This document shows, one piece after another, positions 46,622 to 56,456 of a stretch of 64,000 nucleotides of DNA. This DNA is from Brachionus plicatilis (lineage: Eukaryota; Rotifera; Eurotatoria; Ploima; Brachionidae): NCBI GenBank assembly GCA_010279815.1, contig QEOQ01000206.1:942185-1006184 (forward strand). Reading direction: 5' to 3'. The notes below the pieces were generated by a model, which did no database searches, was not told where the DNA came from, and saw nothing but the letters and a program-made list of their open reading frames with translations. Each line of letters begins with the position of its first letter. The first letter of the stretch is position 1. A program made the translations under genes and the position numbers.

Positions 46622-49466
46622 TTTCGAATTTCTAATTAACTGAATTTTAGAATTATTCAAAGATTTTTTTTTTGATTTTTTTAAATAAATTCGGTACCTA
46701 ATAAGAAAAAAACACGTCAATTATTACGCTTTTAGATATTTGCTTATTTTTTACGATAATAAATAATAAAATATTATAATTTGAAGCATACATTTCAAAA
46801 ATTTGCATTTTTATTTTATTTTGTGCAAAAAAATATTTCAATTAGGTTTTAAATATTTTATCCAAGGTAAAGCCATTGAAATTGACCGATCAAACTCAAG
46901 TTTCAATCTTTGCCCAAAATTTTGATGTAAATATTTTTATCAATTAACATTGTTTTAAATTAGAATTAAAATATTATATGTTACTTGAATCAAATATGGC
47001 TTTAAATGAATGTAATCTTTTAAAATATTAATAAGTCGCATACCTTTCTTTCTTTTTTTATGTTGATTTTTTAGCGGTGAAAATGTAAATAGGTATTTTT
47101 TTTTGCAAATTCAAAAATATTTAAATTTTTTTATTTTTTCAAAATCTGTATGAATTGTGTAAATTTTATTGAATATTGAAAGCTTAAATATAGACAATTT
47201 AAACATTTATATTTTTATCCCAAAGCTAATAATTAATATTGAGCAAAAATTTTTCAAATTCTTATTAATTAGCATCGTTTAAGCTTTATTATATATTTTT
47301 CCTAATTTTTGATTGCATATAAATGCATTTTTCAAAAGACGATAAACATGGTAAGCTGGCTTGTATAAAATAGAATAGATTTTCTGAAATTAGTCAATTT
47401 ACAAGACTGAATCTTTTGATTATTGCCTTGAAGAAAGTGTTAAGTTTAGCTCGAAATTTGAACAGGGAACCAGGAATTTTTATTTAAGGTCAAATTTGAT
47501 TTCAGAAGCATTAATGCTTTACATGATTAGTTTTCTATTTAATTTATTAAATCGTGAGATAGGCTGTACTTCCTATTTCATTGTACAAAATTTCTTTAAA
47601 TTAAAAATATTTAACCAAACCGCAGAATTAAATTTGAAAATGCAGAAAAATTCCTTTTTTCCACGTCAAATTCCGCTTCAATATAGAGTAAAAATGGAAA
47701 ATCTTTATCAAAAAATTATTTGCATTTAAAGAAAATTATCAAGTATTATATTTTAAAATTTTGTTCTAAAGATTTTAATTGAATATCAAAAAAAAGAGAG
47801 GAAAAGTTAACAAAATATTAAAAAATTTCAATCTACGGACTGTCAAAAAAAATTTACTAATTATTGAATTCTTAGGATATTCCCGGCTAATTTTGAAAAT
47901 TATTGTAACGATTGCTTCGAAAAATTTGTTAAAATTTACTTTATTTAATGATAATTATCACTTGAAAGAATTTGATAGATTTTATTCAATTATTGATAAA
48001 AATTTTTCGACTTTTTTAGTAAAAAAAAAATTGCTTAATATAACAAACTTTTAATTTTTTTTTTGAAAATTATTTTTTTAAGCTCTAAATTTAATCTTGG
48101 CAATACTTTAATAAATTTTACTCCAAAAACAAACAACACCTGAATTAATTTATTAACTTATCGAGAGAAACAATACAAATGGTTTTTAACTTAAAAAAGT
48201 AAAAGACTTTTTTGTCAATGATTTTAATTATTTTTCTAAAAAGATATATTGTTTCTGATTCGATTTTTTCTCTAATCTTTTCAATTCTAAATTTGTATTC
48301 TATATTCTGTGTTTTTTCTATTTAAAATTCGCCAATGTGACATGATAATTAATAAATTAAAAAATTTTTCTAATTTTTTAAAAAATATTTTGGATTAAAA
48401 AAACACGAAAAAATGGCTGTTGATTAAATGTGTTTAAAATGTCAAAAATTTTTATTAAAATTATGTATTAAATAGATTTTTGCGTCACGGAAACATTTCG
48501 AGGAGAATTAAATGGCATACTTGGAAATGCTCCTAGAGCTTTATTGAAAATAAGAAAATTTGAAATTAAATACTCATTGATAAACGCCAAAAATTAAAAG
48601 CCATTTGCATTAGCAAGTAATTTTATGCACCAATTGGTGTTGTAGATATTCAACTAAAATGCTTTGAAAGCTCTACATACCTGAAAGGCGTGATCAGTAA
48701 AAAAGAAGCCATTAAAGTCTAGAAATGCCTTCTTCAGAATTAAGCTTGTTTGAAAGTTGTTTTATCTCAGCTTTAGGAGCATTATATCTTTAAAACAATT
48801 TAACTAAATCAGCGCTTCTTTATGGATCCGAAATTGGTAGAATGGATTTACATTGAATCGAAATATTTCAAAATGGGTGCTGAAAATATCACGTATCCTA
48901 TGGCCAAATGTGATTTTAAACGGAGAGTTGAATACAAAAGTAAGAACTGAACCAGTTTGTACAAAACAGTAGATAGAATCCCTAGAGTCACATTATTGTA
49001 GATGATTAAAGAGAAAAACGATGCAAAAAGACCAAATATTACTAGGAGAAGTTGAAAGAAAGCTTTTAAAGGTGAAATTTAAACGCGACAAAGCAGAAAT
49101 AGCCGTCAAAGACAGGCCAGCATTGAGAAAACGTTTAAATGCCTAAAGAAGAGAAAATTTGAAGAAGAAGAATACTTAAAAAATACTCTTTTATTTTTAA
49201 CAAAAATGATAATTCTCAAACTGCTTTTGAGACTAAATTATTGCAATTCTTTTAATTATTTATTAAGTTTCATATTCAAATTAGATTTTTATAAAAATCC
49301 TTTCTGTATAATAATGACTTCAAGTTTATAAAATTATGATGCTTTTTATGTTTCAATCAATAATTACTTTTTAATAAGAAATATTTTTTACCAACTGGAA
49401 GTTACATTCTCTTTTTTCTTAAATCAAAATTTAAAATTTTTTAATTTTTTTTATTCACATCTAGAA
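46622..49466. other. Intergenic
   Basis: About 2.8 kb between divergent HERPUD and the AIG1-like gene. Mostly featureless AT-rich DNA. Plus-strand open frames at 47,496-47,729 and 47,779-48,054 show only low-complexity Lys/Asn/Phe-rich translations. The stretch 48,480-49,150 is less AT-rich and contains a decayed retrotransposon, listed separately. Confidence 0.5.
48640..49146 (+). pseudogene. Decayed non-LTR retrotransposon, C-terminal end of reverse transcriptase region
   Basis: Pieces in shifting frames resemble the region after the polymerase domain of LINE-type ORF2: SSTYLKGVISKKEAIK, then SALLYGSEIGRMDL (the widespread LLYG.E.W motif) and WVLKISRILWPNVILNGELN. Multiple stops and frame changes exist, and the upstream catalytic part is missing. 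It is an inactive relic, unrelated in sequence to the better preserved copy at 58.8 kb. Confidence 0.6.
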
Positions 49467-50291
49467 ATGAGCAAAACAACGATTTACGGATTATTTTTGT
49501 ATCTAAGCATTACAGGTTTTTACACTGTAGCTATGATAAGAGATTTATTTTTTAATAAGAGAACTGACTTATACAAATCATTTGGAGGCAGATTCAAATA
49601 TTTGACAATTTTAAATTTAGTAAGCCACAGCATTTAGAAAAAAATTAATTAATTTTTTTCTTAAGTATGTGCATTATGGCTATTTCATCATAAGTTCATT
49701 TTTGGCAATGGCTGAATTGTCGATGTCTAAAAAAAATTCCAAAGTTTTTACTAAAGTGAAACAGTTTTGTAATCTGGTTTATACTTCAATAGTTTTTCCA
49801 GTCGGACTTGTAAGCGAATAATTAAATAAATAAATTAGTTTTAAATTCTTATATAGTTTGTAGCAATTACATTTTGGGGAATATTCATTTTTGATCGAGA
49901 GCTCATTTTTCCAAAGGCAGTTGATCATTTGATACCAATATGGCAAAACCATTTATTGCATACTCTGCCTTTAGTGGCACCGCTTTTGGAAAACTTTTTT
50001 ACAAAGCATTTCTATCGTGATTCTTTTTTTATTGGAGTTTTACCAACTTTTTTTCTTGCCAGTTTTTACATCATCTGGGTACTGGTCGTGTCTAGTGTTG
50101 GTGGAATTTGGGCTTATCCAATACTAGAAGTTCTTTCCCCAACTAATCGAGCCATATTTTTTGGAGTTTCACTTTTGTTTATGGGATTATTGTACCAAGC
50201 AGGAAAAATGGTTAATGTGATTTTGTGGCCAAGTGAAGAAACCACTCAGTCGAAAAGAATCAAATCGAAAGTTAAGCGAAAATTTAATTAA
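49467..50291 (+). CDS. AIG1: AIG1/ADTRP family fatty-acid-ester (FAHFA) hydrolase, 3 exons
   Basis: Multi-span membrane threonine hydrolase that cleaves fatty acid esters of hydroxy fatty acids. Exons: 49467-49619, 49666-49809 and 49857-50291; 243 codons (human AIG1 about 245), phases close. Family marks: FGGRFKYLTILNL, holding the predicted catalytic Thr; VYTSIVFPVGLFVAITFWGI; the DRELIFPKAVDHLIPIWQNH segment with HTLPLVAP, containing the predicted catalytic His; and GGIWAYPILEVLSP near the C-terminus. The tail is Lys/Arg-rich (KRIKSKVKRKFN). Thr and His assignments follow published AIG1/ADTRP work; AIG1 versus ADTRP identity cannot be decided here. Confidence 0.92.
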
Positions 50292-50801
50292 ACAGATTAA
50301 CACAATCAATATTTAGGTCTCTTTTTGTCCAGTTTTAGATTATTAGTGATAATTTTTAAAAAATAATTATTAAAATTTCAAATAAAATATTTTAAATCAT
50401 TCAAATTCTTTTTTAAATTCATTTATTGAAAATTTTGTTTTAATAAATAATTGATTCACTTTTAAAAGATTATTTTCAAATATGAATTTTACAATTTATT
50501 TTATAATCATATTTTCCATAAAAATGTGTATTTGACATCTTACCTCCTATTTAGAGTAAATATTTAATATTCAATAGTATCGAAGATATCACTTGTATCA
50601 CTGAACCAAGAACATTAAAAAAGTTACTAATTAATCTGTTTATTGACTTTGGAATTTATCAATCAATGTTTTCAGATGAAGTTCTTAAGCTTGAACTAAG
50701 AGAATCTAAAATAATTTTTAAGTTAAGTTTAAGATCACAATTTTTAGAATAAAAATTTTGAAGTCAAAATGAATTTATTTTTATATATTAACATAGCGTA
50801 C

Positions 50802-51542
50802 CGTAAACCCTTGCGCATAGGCGCAGCAGTTAATACCAAGCCCTACAACTACCGCAATGCGGCTAATCCCAGTCATTTCATGTAAAAAAAAATTAAAATT
50901 GAATTAAAAAGATTTTTCGCGCCTAAGACAGGATCCGGGATTTACCATGTGGTAAACCCAGGAATTTGTCGTTTTACCGCACCAAAACTGATTCATAACC
51001 GCGAAAAAAAAAATTAAAATAAGCATTTAAATGCCGTTATAGGTCGATTTTAATTTAAAAGTTTCGAAACAACCGCATGCGGTAAAATTAAGTTTTTAAG
51101 GAAAAAAAAACATTTTTTAAAAAAAGAAAAAAATTGATTAAAAATTGGTTCAAAAGAAAAGCCTAGAAAAAAAGAAAAAAGAAAAATTGCAAAACCAACT
51201 TTTTTAAATTTTTTTCTTTTTTTAAAAAATGTTTTTTTTTCCTTAAAAACTTAATTTAACCGCATGCGGTTGTTTCGAAACTTTTAAATTAAAATCGACC
51301 TATAACGGCATTTAAATGCTTATTTTAATTTTTTTTTTCGCGGTTATGAATCAGTTTTTGGTGCGGTAAAACGACAAATTCCTGGGTTTACCACATGGTA
51401 AATCCCGGATCCTGTCTTAGGCGCGAAAAATCTTTTTAATTCAATTTTAATTTTTTTTTACATGAAATGACTGGGATTAGCCGCATTGCGGTAGTTGTAG
51501 GGCTTGGTATTAACTGCTGCGCCTATGCGCAAGGGTTTACGG
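50802..51542. mobile_element. 741-bp near-perfect palindromic element
   Basis: Two arms of about 333 bp in inverted orientation around a spacer of about 70 bp (51,135-51,207). The ends are CCGTAAACCCTTGCGCATAG and its inverse, each flanked by TA. The arms differ at only a few positions, e.g. GCGGTAAAATT versus GCGGTTAAATT. Inside each arm are smaller palindromes: ACCGCAATGCGGCT, TTTACCATGTGGTAAA and ACCGCATGCGGT. G+C is far above the surroundings in these parts. There is no ORF. A TA-flanked palindrome fits a non-autonomous Tc1/mariner-like or fold-back element; high arm identity suggests recent insertion or arm conversion. Confidence 0.85.
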
Positions 51543-51636
51543 TAATACTTAAAAAATGATTTAAAATTTCGTTTTTTACATGATTTTCAATTTTTAATGC
51601 AAAAATTATTTTCGAATGATAGAAATTTTCTAAATT

Positions 51637-51671
51637 AAAATTTAAATTTAAATTTAAATTTAAATTTAAAT
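51637..51671. repeat. Simple repeat (AAATTT)n
   Basis: About six copies of the self-complementary hexamer TTTAAA/AAATTT in tandem, just outside the 741-bp palindrome. Confidence 0.85.
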
Positions 51672-52447
51672 ACTTCAGTATTATTTTTAATTAAAAAAAG
51701 TTTAAAACAAAGATGAAAAATTATTATTAGATTAATTATTATTTATTATTTGATAGATCTCGTGGTTTTAGAAATTGATTGCTTTTATTTTTTGTTACAA
51801 AAAATGAAAATTAAAGGTTAATTATTTTCAATCATCAAAAAAACTTTTGAATTTCATTTTCATTTACTTTTCTGCTTAATAATTTTATGAAAATATTCTA
51901 AAATTTAAAATTAAGGAAAATTTTTTTAAATATTTTAAAATTCATCCATGGTTCTCTTAATCTTTTTTTAAGCTTTCGAACCAGTGAAATTTCATTACGT
52001 AATTCTCATAATTGCAAAAATAGTTACAAGGTTTTTGCTCTTAAATATTTTAATACTAGTTTTTCATTCAAATTTTAACTTATTGATAAAATTTTACAAT
52101 TATTTACATTTTATTTTAGTTTTCAATGAGTGTGAGCATGTGCAACGTGCCAAATGGTCGAGTTAGATTCCTGGACTATCTTAAAAAATTAATTATAACT
52201 GATGATGAAAAATTCAACCACCTCGACAATTAACTTAGTATTTAAATACAATAAAAAATACAACATAAAGTTTCTCTTGTGGAATTGTTTCACGAAAAAC
52301 TTTTTCAGAACAGAACCACACACTTTTTTTTAAAATTATTGTTGGTTAAAAAATTTTTTTTCTTTTATTTTAATAAATAAATACAGAAAAAATATAATTA
52401 AAATAATTAAAGATTTAATTTGGATTTTTTACGAGAAAAAAAAAATT

Positions 52448-52519
52448 TTCCCGTGCCGGGAATTGAACCCGGGCCTTGACGGTGAGAGCGTCAAATCCTA
52501 ACCACTAGACCACGCGGGA
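52448..52519 (-). tRNA. tRNA-Glu (CTC)
   Basis: Reads TCCCGCGTGGTCTAGTGGTT from the 5' end. The A-box region GTGGTCTAGTGGTTAGGAT and the B-box-bearing T arm GGGTTCAATTCCC are canonical. The anticodon stem is TTGACG/CGTCAA with loop CTCTCAC, giving anticodon CTC for glutamate. The 72-nt body has no intron and no encoded CCA; TTTT lies directly downstream on the minus strand as a Pol III terminator. One acceptor-stem position (C6 opposite A67) is mismatched, so the gene may be slightly divergent, but everything else looks functional. Confidence 0.95.
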
Positions 52520-53119
52520 TCTGATCTTACTTTATCCTTAACTAACTAAAATATTCTTCAGACATTACTTAAATGCTAATTCAGATCAAATTTTATTTTT
52601 TTTACTTTGGAATATTCCCCTCTATTTCGTTGTTGAATTAATTTTAAATAAAAGATAGACCAAATGATAAAGGATAAAACTAAAACTAGGTTTGTAGATA
52701 ACCAAAGCACAAATATTTAAAGCTCCCAATCCAAGACTTTTTATCCGTATTTGAAATTCTTTAAATTTTAGTCACGGGATCGCATTTTATATTTAAAAAA
52801 AAAATAATTTAGCTGAATATCACTAGAATTAAAATTTTTAAATGAAAGAAATTATGGTCTAGTGCAAAGTCATCATTTAACTATCATGAAATTAGTTTGA
52901 AGTTTGAGACTTCACAACTCTAAAGCATATGCATATTTGATAAATCAGTCAAAAGGCATCATTCAGAAATTTTCTCCATGTTCATATACAAGTCCAATGA
53001 AATTCTTACATAAAATGTTAAAAATATCATATAAAAATGCGCTTTTAATTCTAAAAAAAAATTATTTTTAATTTTAAAGAAATTTATAAGCTTTATTGAT
53101 TTTGTTTTTGTTTAAAAAG
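52520..53119. other. Intergenic
   Basis: About 600 nt between the tRNA and cathepsin L. AT-rich; presumably holds the cathepsin promoter. Nothing else seen. Confidence 0.5.
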
Positions 53120-54208
53120 ATGCTCAAATTGTTGAAAATTTTTGTTATTACAATTTGTTTTTCGGTTGCATTCGGCATCAGAGATGACTTGGTGCAGCAT
53201 TTGTGGAACAAATTCAAGAAAAGTCATGGTAAAGCATATTTAGGAGCCGAACTAGAGTCATATAGATTCGGAATTTTTAAAAAAAATATCGATATGATTG
53301 AAAAACATAACCAAGACTATTCAGATGGTTTGGTCACTTATAGACTCGGAATAAATGGTTTTGCTGATTGGACTCCTCAAGAATTCAGGGAAAGATTACT
53401 AGGAACTAGAGTAAATCGAACGCGAGGACTTAAAAGTGTCGGAAGATTTTTGAGACTTCCAAAGAGTGTTCAAATACCTGATAAAATTGACTGGAGAGAA
53501 GAAGGTGCAGTTACTCCTGTGAAAAATCAGGGTCAATGCGGTTCTTGCTGGGCTTTCTCTACCACAGGATCTATGGAGGGTGCACATTTCCGTCTTACTG
53601 GTAACCTTGTATCACTTTCTGAACAGCAATTGGTAGACTGTTCAGGTGATTATGATAACAATGGATGTAATGGTGGCCTAATGGATAATGCTTTCACTTA
53701 CGTAAAAGAAATCGGAGGTCTAGAAGCCGAAGATTCGTATCCTTATACAGCCAAAGTAAAACACATAGCTTATTTTTTTCTTTTTGTTTAAATCTAATTA
53801 AAGGAAGGAAAATGTAAATTTGATAAATCAAAAGTTGTTGCCAAGTGTTCAGGATTCGTGGATGTTAAATCTGGAGATGAAAAAGCTTTAAAAGAAGCCA
53901 TTGCTACTCAAGGACCAGTTTCAGTAGCAATTGATGTGACTGAGGAAAGATTTATGTTCTATAAAGATGGCATTTTTGTCGATGATAGCTGCGAAAGTGG
54001 TGAAGACGCGTTGAATCATGGTGTATTGGCTGTTGGCTATGGAAGGAATGCCACTCTAGATGGAAAAGAAATGGATTATTGGATTGTTAAAAATTCTTGG
54101 GGACCATCGTGGGGAATGAATGGATACATTCTTATGGCCAGAAATGAGGATAATATGTGCGGTGTTAGCACGGCTGCTTCCTATCCATTAATGAAGCACG
54201 ATGATTAA
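53120..54208 (+). CDS. CTSL: Cathepsin L-like cysteine protease, 2 exons
   Basis: Secreted/lysosomal papain-family endopeptidase made as a preproenzyme. Exons 53120-53755 and 53804-54208 with a 48-nt intron; 346 codons (human CTSL 333). Signal peptide: [19 protein letters not shown]. The I29 inhibitor propeptide shows the ERFNIN-like pattern ([20 protein letters not shown]) and [13 protein letters not shown]. The mature domain begins near [20 protein letters not shown], with the oxyanion Gln and catalytic Cys in [10 protein letters not shown], catalytic His in [10 protein letters not shown] and Asn in [19 protein letters not shown] is the cathepsin L subtype signature. The protease ends [10 protein letters not shown]. 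All active-site residues are intact. The start is the ATG at the signal peptide, though an upstream non-ATG frame stays open. Confidence 0.97.
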
Positions 54209-55650
54209 ATTATTGATTTAACTTAACTTATTAGATTTTAACTTTTTTCGAAATTTTTAATCAATATAATTTTTAAAAATTAAAGAAATTTTTTTTTCGC
54301 CTTATTTCATGATGCTGAATTAAAATGAAAACTTAGATTAAAATTTAAACATCAAATACTTAAATTAAATTATAAAAGATGGAATTTTATGTTATTTGTC
54401 TCAAATTAAAACGAAAAATTGTTTAAAAAATAACGATATAGCAATAGCTTGTAAATAATAATTAAATTTTTAAACTAAATTTTATTTCTTTTAAAGATCT
54501 TGTTTAATTTTGATTTGAAAAATTTTCTATTTAATTTTGGGCTAATAAAAAACGATTTTTTTTAAACCAGTTAATAATATAAAGATAGAAAATAGTCAAT
54601 TAAAAAAGATAAATATTTAATTAAAAATTTTAACTACATTAGTCAAATAAAAATGACAATAAAAATATAAAAAAAATCAGATTATCATTTAGATATACTA
54701 AATTGATTTTGAGATCAAGGAAAATTTCGGAAAAAAGCTTGATTATTGCTTAGTGATCATCTAAAGTGGTATCATAGATTTCATGAACAAATTGACTCAA
54801 GTTTAAAAGAAAAATAAATATCATAAATAAAACTTCTTTGGTCCAAACGAGTCGCAGTGTTTATTGCGATCGTAATCCTCCTTTATTCAGGGGCTGTGAA
54901 GTTCATTTCAATTCGATCGTTTCAATTCAGAAAAATTTGAATAACTTTTTTACTTTAAGGAATAATTTAGTTCTGTAAAATGCTTAATGTTTAAGCAACT
55001 TTGCTTAATCCGAAAATATATGTCTGCAAAAACTCTGTAAAGTAAGTGCACAATTGATTTAAATACTTTTTAATGGTGTGCAAAATGCATAAAATTGCAG
55101 AGTATTTTGCAGACTTATTTTACTGAATTAAGCAAATTTGCTTATAATTGAGCATTTTACAGAACTAAATTATTCCTTAAAGTAAAAAAGTTATTCAAAT
55201 TTTTCTGAATTGAAATGATCGAATTGAAACTAACTTCACAACCCCCTTTATTCAATTGATCTAGATATATTTCAATGGCTAATGAATCTATTTTCCTCAA
55301 TTTAAAAGTTCATTTTGTTGACTGCCTTATTCTATGATTCTATGATCCTTATTCTTATTCTATGAAAAATTATACATTGTCTTGTTCGAAAAATTATAAG
55401 TATTAAAAATCAAAATTGCATATTTATCTATTAAATTAAATTTTAAATCGTTTATTTATTAATGAAAAAAAATTAAGAAAAGTCACCTTAAATATTTTTA
55501 AATAAGCTCAACTAGAGTCATTGAGATTTTTGATTAAGAATTTTTTTATTATTTTGACTTTAGCTAATTTTTTAGAATTTTTTTTGAAATTTATTGTGAG
55601 ATTTTGAATTCTAAGATCAAAATTAAATTAAAAAAAAATTCAAATTAATT
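54209..55650. other. Intergenic with palindromic MITE
   Basis: About 1.4 kb between cathepsin L and the small acidic-protein gene (convergent). Apart from the palindromic element at 54,890 it is AT-rich DNA with no supported gene. Confidence 0.5.
54890..55245. mobile_element. 356-bp palindromic MITE with 9-bp target duplication
   Basis: Starts GGGGCTGTGAAGTTCATTTC and ends with the inverse (GAAACTAACTTCACAACCCC on the plus strand). Inverted similarity extends inward through AATTCAGAAAAATTTGAATA, CTTTAAGGAATAATTTAGTT and GCAAAAACTCTG. CTTTATTCA flanks both sides (54,881-54,889 and 55,246-55,254). Its size, full-length palindrome and TGCAAAAACTCTG centre match the element at 11,453, but the outer ends differ. 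Confidence 0.8.
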
Positions 55651-56010
55651 TTAAATACAAGGTTTTTTTTCGGCTGGTTCATTAGAATCATTTTGGACGT
55701 TGTCTTTATTTCGTTTTAGATGTTCTTCATGATCTGATTCTGTTTCACTAGACGAGCTTTCTGTGGTCTCTTCGTTTTTAGATTTTGCCAAGACTTTCAA
55801 GTGATCGTTTGATAATTCTTTTGATGAAATAGCTTTTTTTTCCTTTTCCACAAATTCAGTCAGCAGCGAATTTACTTCTCCTTGGAAATCTCTTAACTTC
55901 TCAATTAGAATTTTATTGTATTCTTTTGATTCCAATCCAGAATCAATTTCTAATTTTTTTTCTAATGTTTTTGTTTCTTGTAAACGATCTGTACAATTAA
56001 ATCTAAGCAT
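55651..56010 (-). CDS. Small acidic protein, possibly GON7-like KEOPS subunit
   Basis: Intronless 119-codon ORF starting at a good ATG. It reads MLRFNCTDRLQETK, then a helix ILIEKLRDFQGEVNSLLTEF followed by VEKEKKA, then an acidic, Ser/Glu-rich low-complexity stretch (ESSSSETESDHEEH) and a basic-acidic tail ending EPAEKKPCI. The layout (short beta-like start with L-R-x-x-C, one amphipathic helix with LTE.VE.E, acidic tail ending in xxKKP) resembles human GON7, the small disordered subunit of the KEOPS tRNA t6A complex. This is a pattern-based guess. G+C is slightly above the intergenic level, which supports it being a real gene. Confidence 0.55.
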   Translation of the reverse strand: MLRFNCTDRLQETKTLEKKLEIDSGLESKEYNKILIEKLRDFQGEVNSLLTEFVEKEKKAISSKELSNDHLKVLAKSKNEETTESSSSETESDHEEHLKRNKDNVQNDSNEPAEKKPCI

Positions 56011-56456
56011 TTTGGACTAAACTAATAAAAAAAAATATGAAACATTTTTTTGAAAAAATGAAGAAAAATAGATCATTTTTACTTTTTTAAATATCCATTT
56101 GCTTTAAAATTAAAGTAATCAATAGATAATAAATATTTTTGTTTAAATTCTAATGAAAAACTTAATGAAACATTAAAGCATTTTTAAATGCTTTAATTTA
56201 TTTGATTTAAGATTAAAACTTATTATAATTGTCAGCGTAATTAAATTTTTAAATGTATACTATAATTTGATTTTATTTTAAAATAAGAAAAATTTCAATT
56301 AAAATTTTAGGCGAAAAATTTCATCATATGTGTTACATAAAGCTTAAAAATAAAATTTAACAAAATTGAGCCTGGAATGAATGGAATAAAATCATGCTTC
56401 ACACTTTTAATTCTATTTTGAATCAGTTTTAATAATTTAATAATTTAATTCTTGAT
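56011..56456. other. Intergenic
   Basis: About 450 nt between the small acidic-protein gene and the 3' end of importin-11, both minus strand. AT-rich; expected to hold the promoter of the former and the 3' UTR of the latter. Confidence 0.5.

Larger units (their letters stand above)
50292..52447. other. Intergenic with large palindrome
   Basis: About 2.2 kb downstream of the AIG1-like gene. The centre is taken up by the 741-bp palindrome (50,802-51,542). The rest is AT-rich and has no supported gene; the open frame at 51,984-52,166 is low complexity. Confidence 0.55.

Noticed and set aside
46622..46720. Upstream in-frame ATG for HERPUD
   Set aside because: Adds 33 Lys/Ser-rich residues not present in the family; the Ub-like domain starts properly at 46,621.
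47496..48054. Two plus-strand open frames of 77 and 91 codons
   Set aside because: Low-complexity Lys/Asn/Phe/Leu composition expected from AT-rich DNA; no motif, no composition change.
53096..53119. Extension of cathepsin L upstream of its ATG
   Set aside because: The open frame there begins without ATG; the ATG at 53,120 gives a normal signal peptide.
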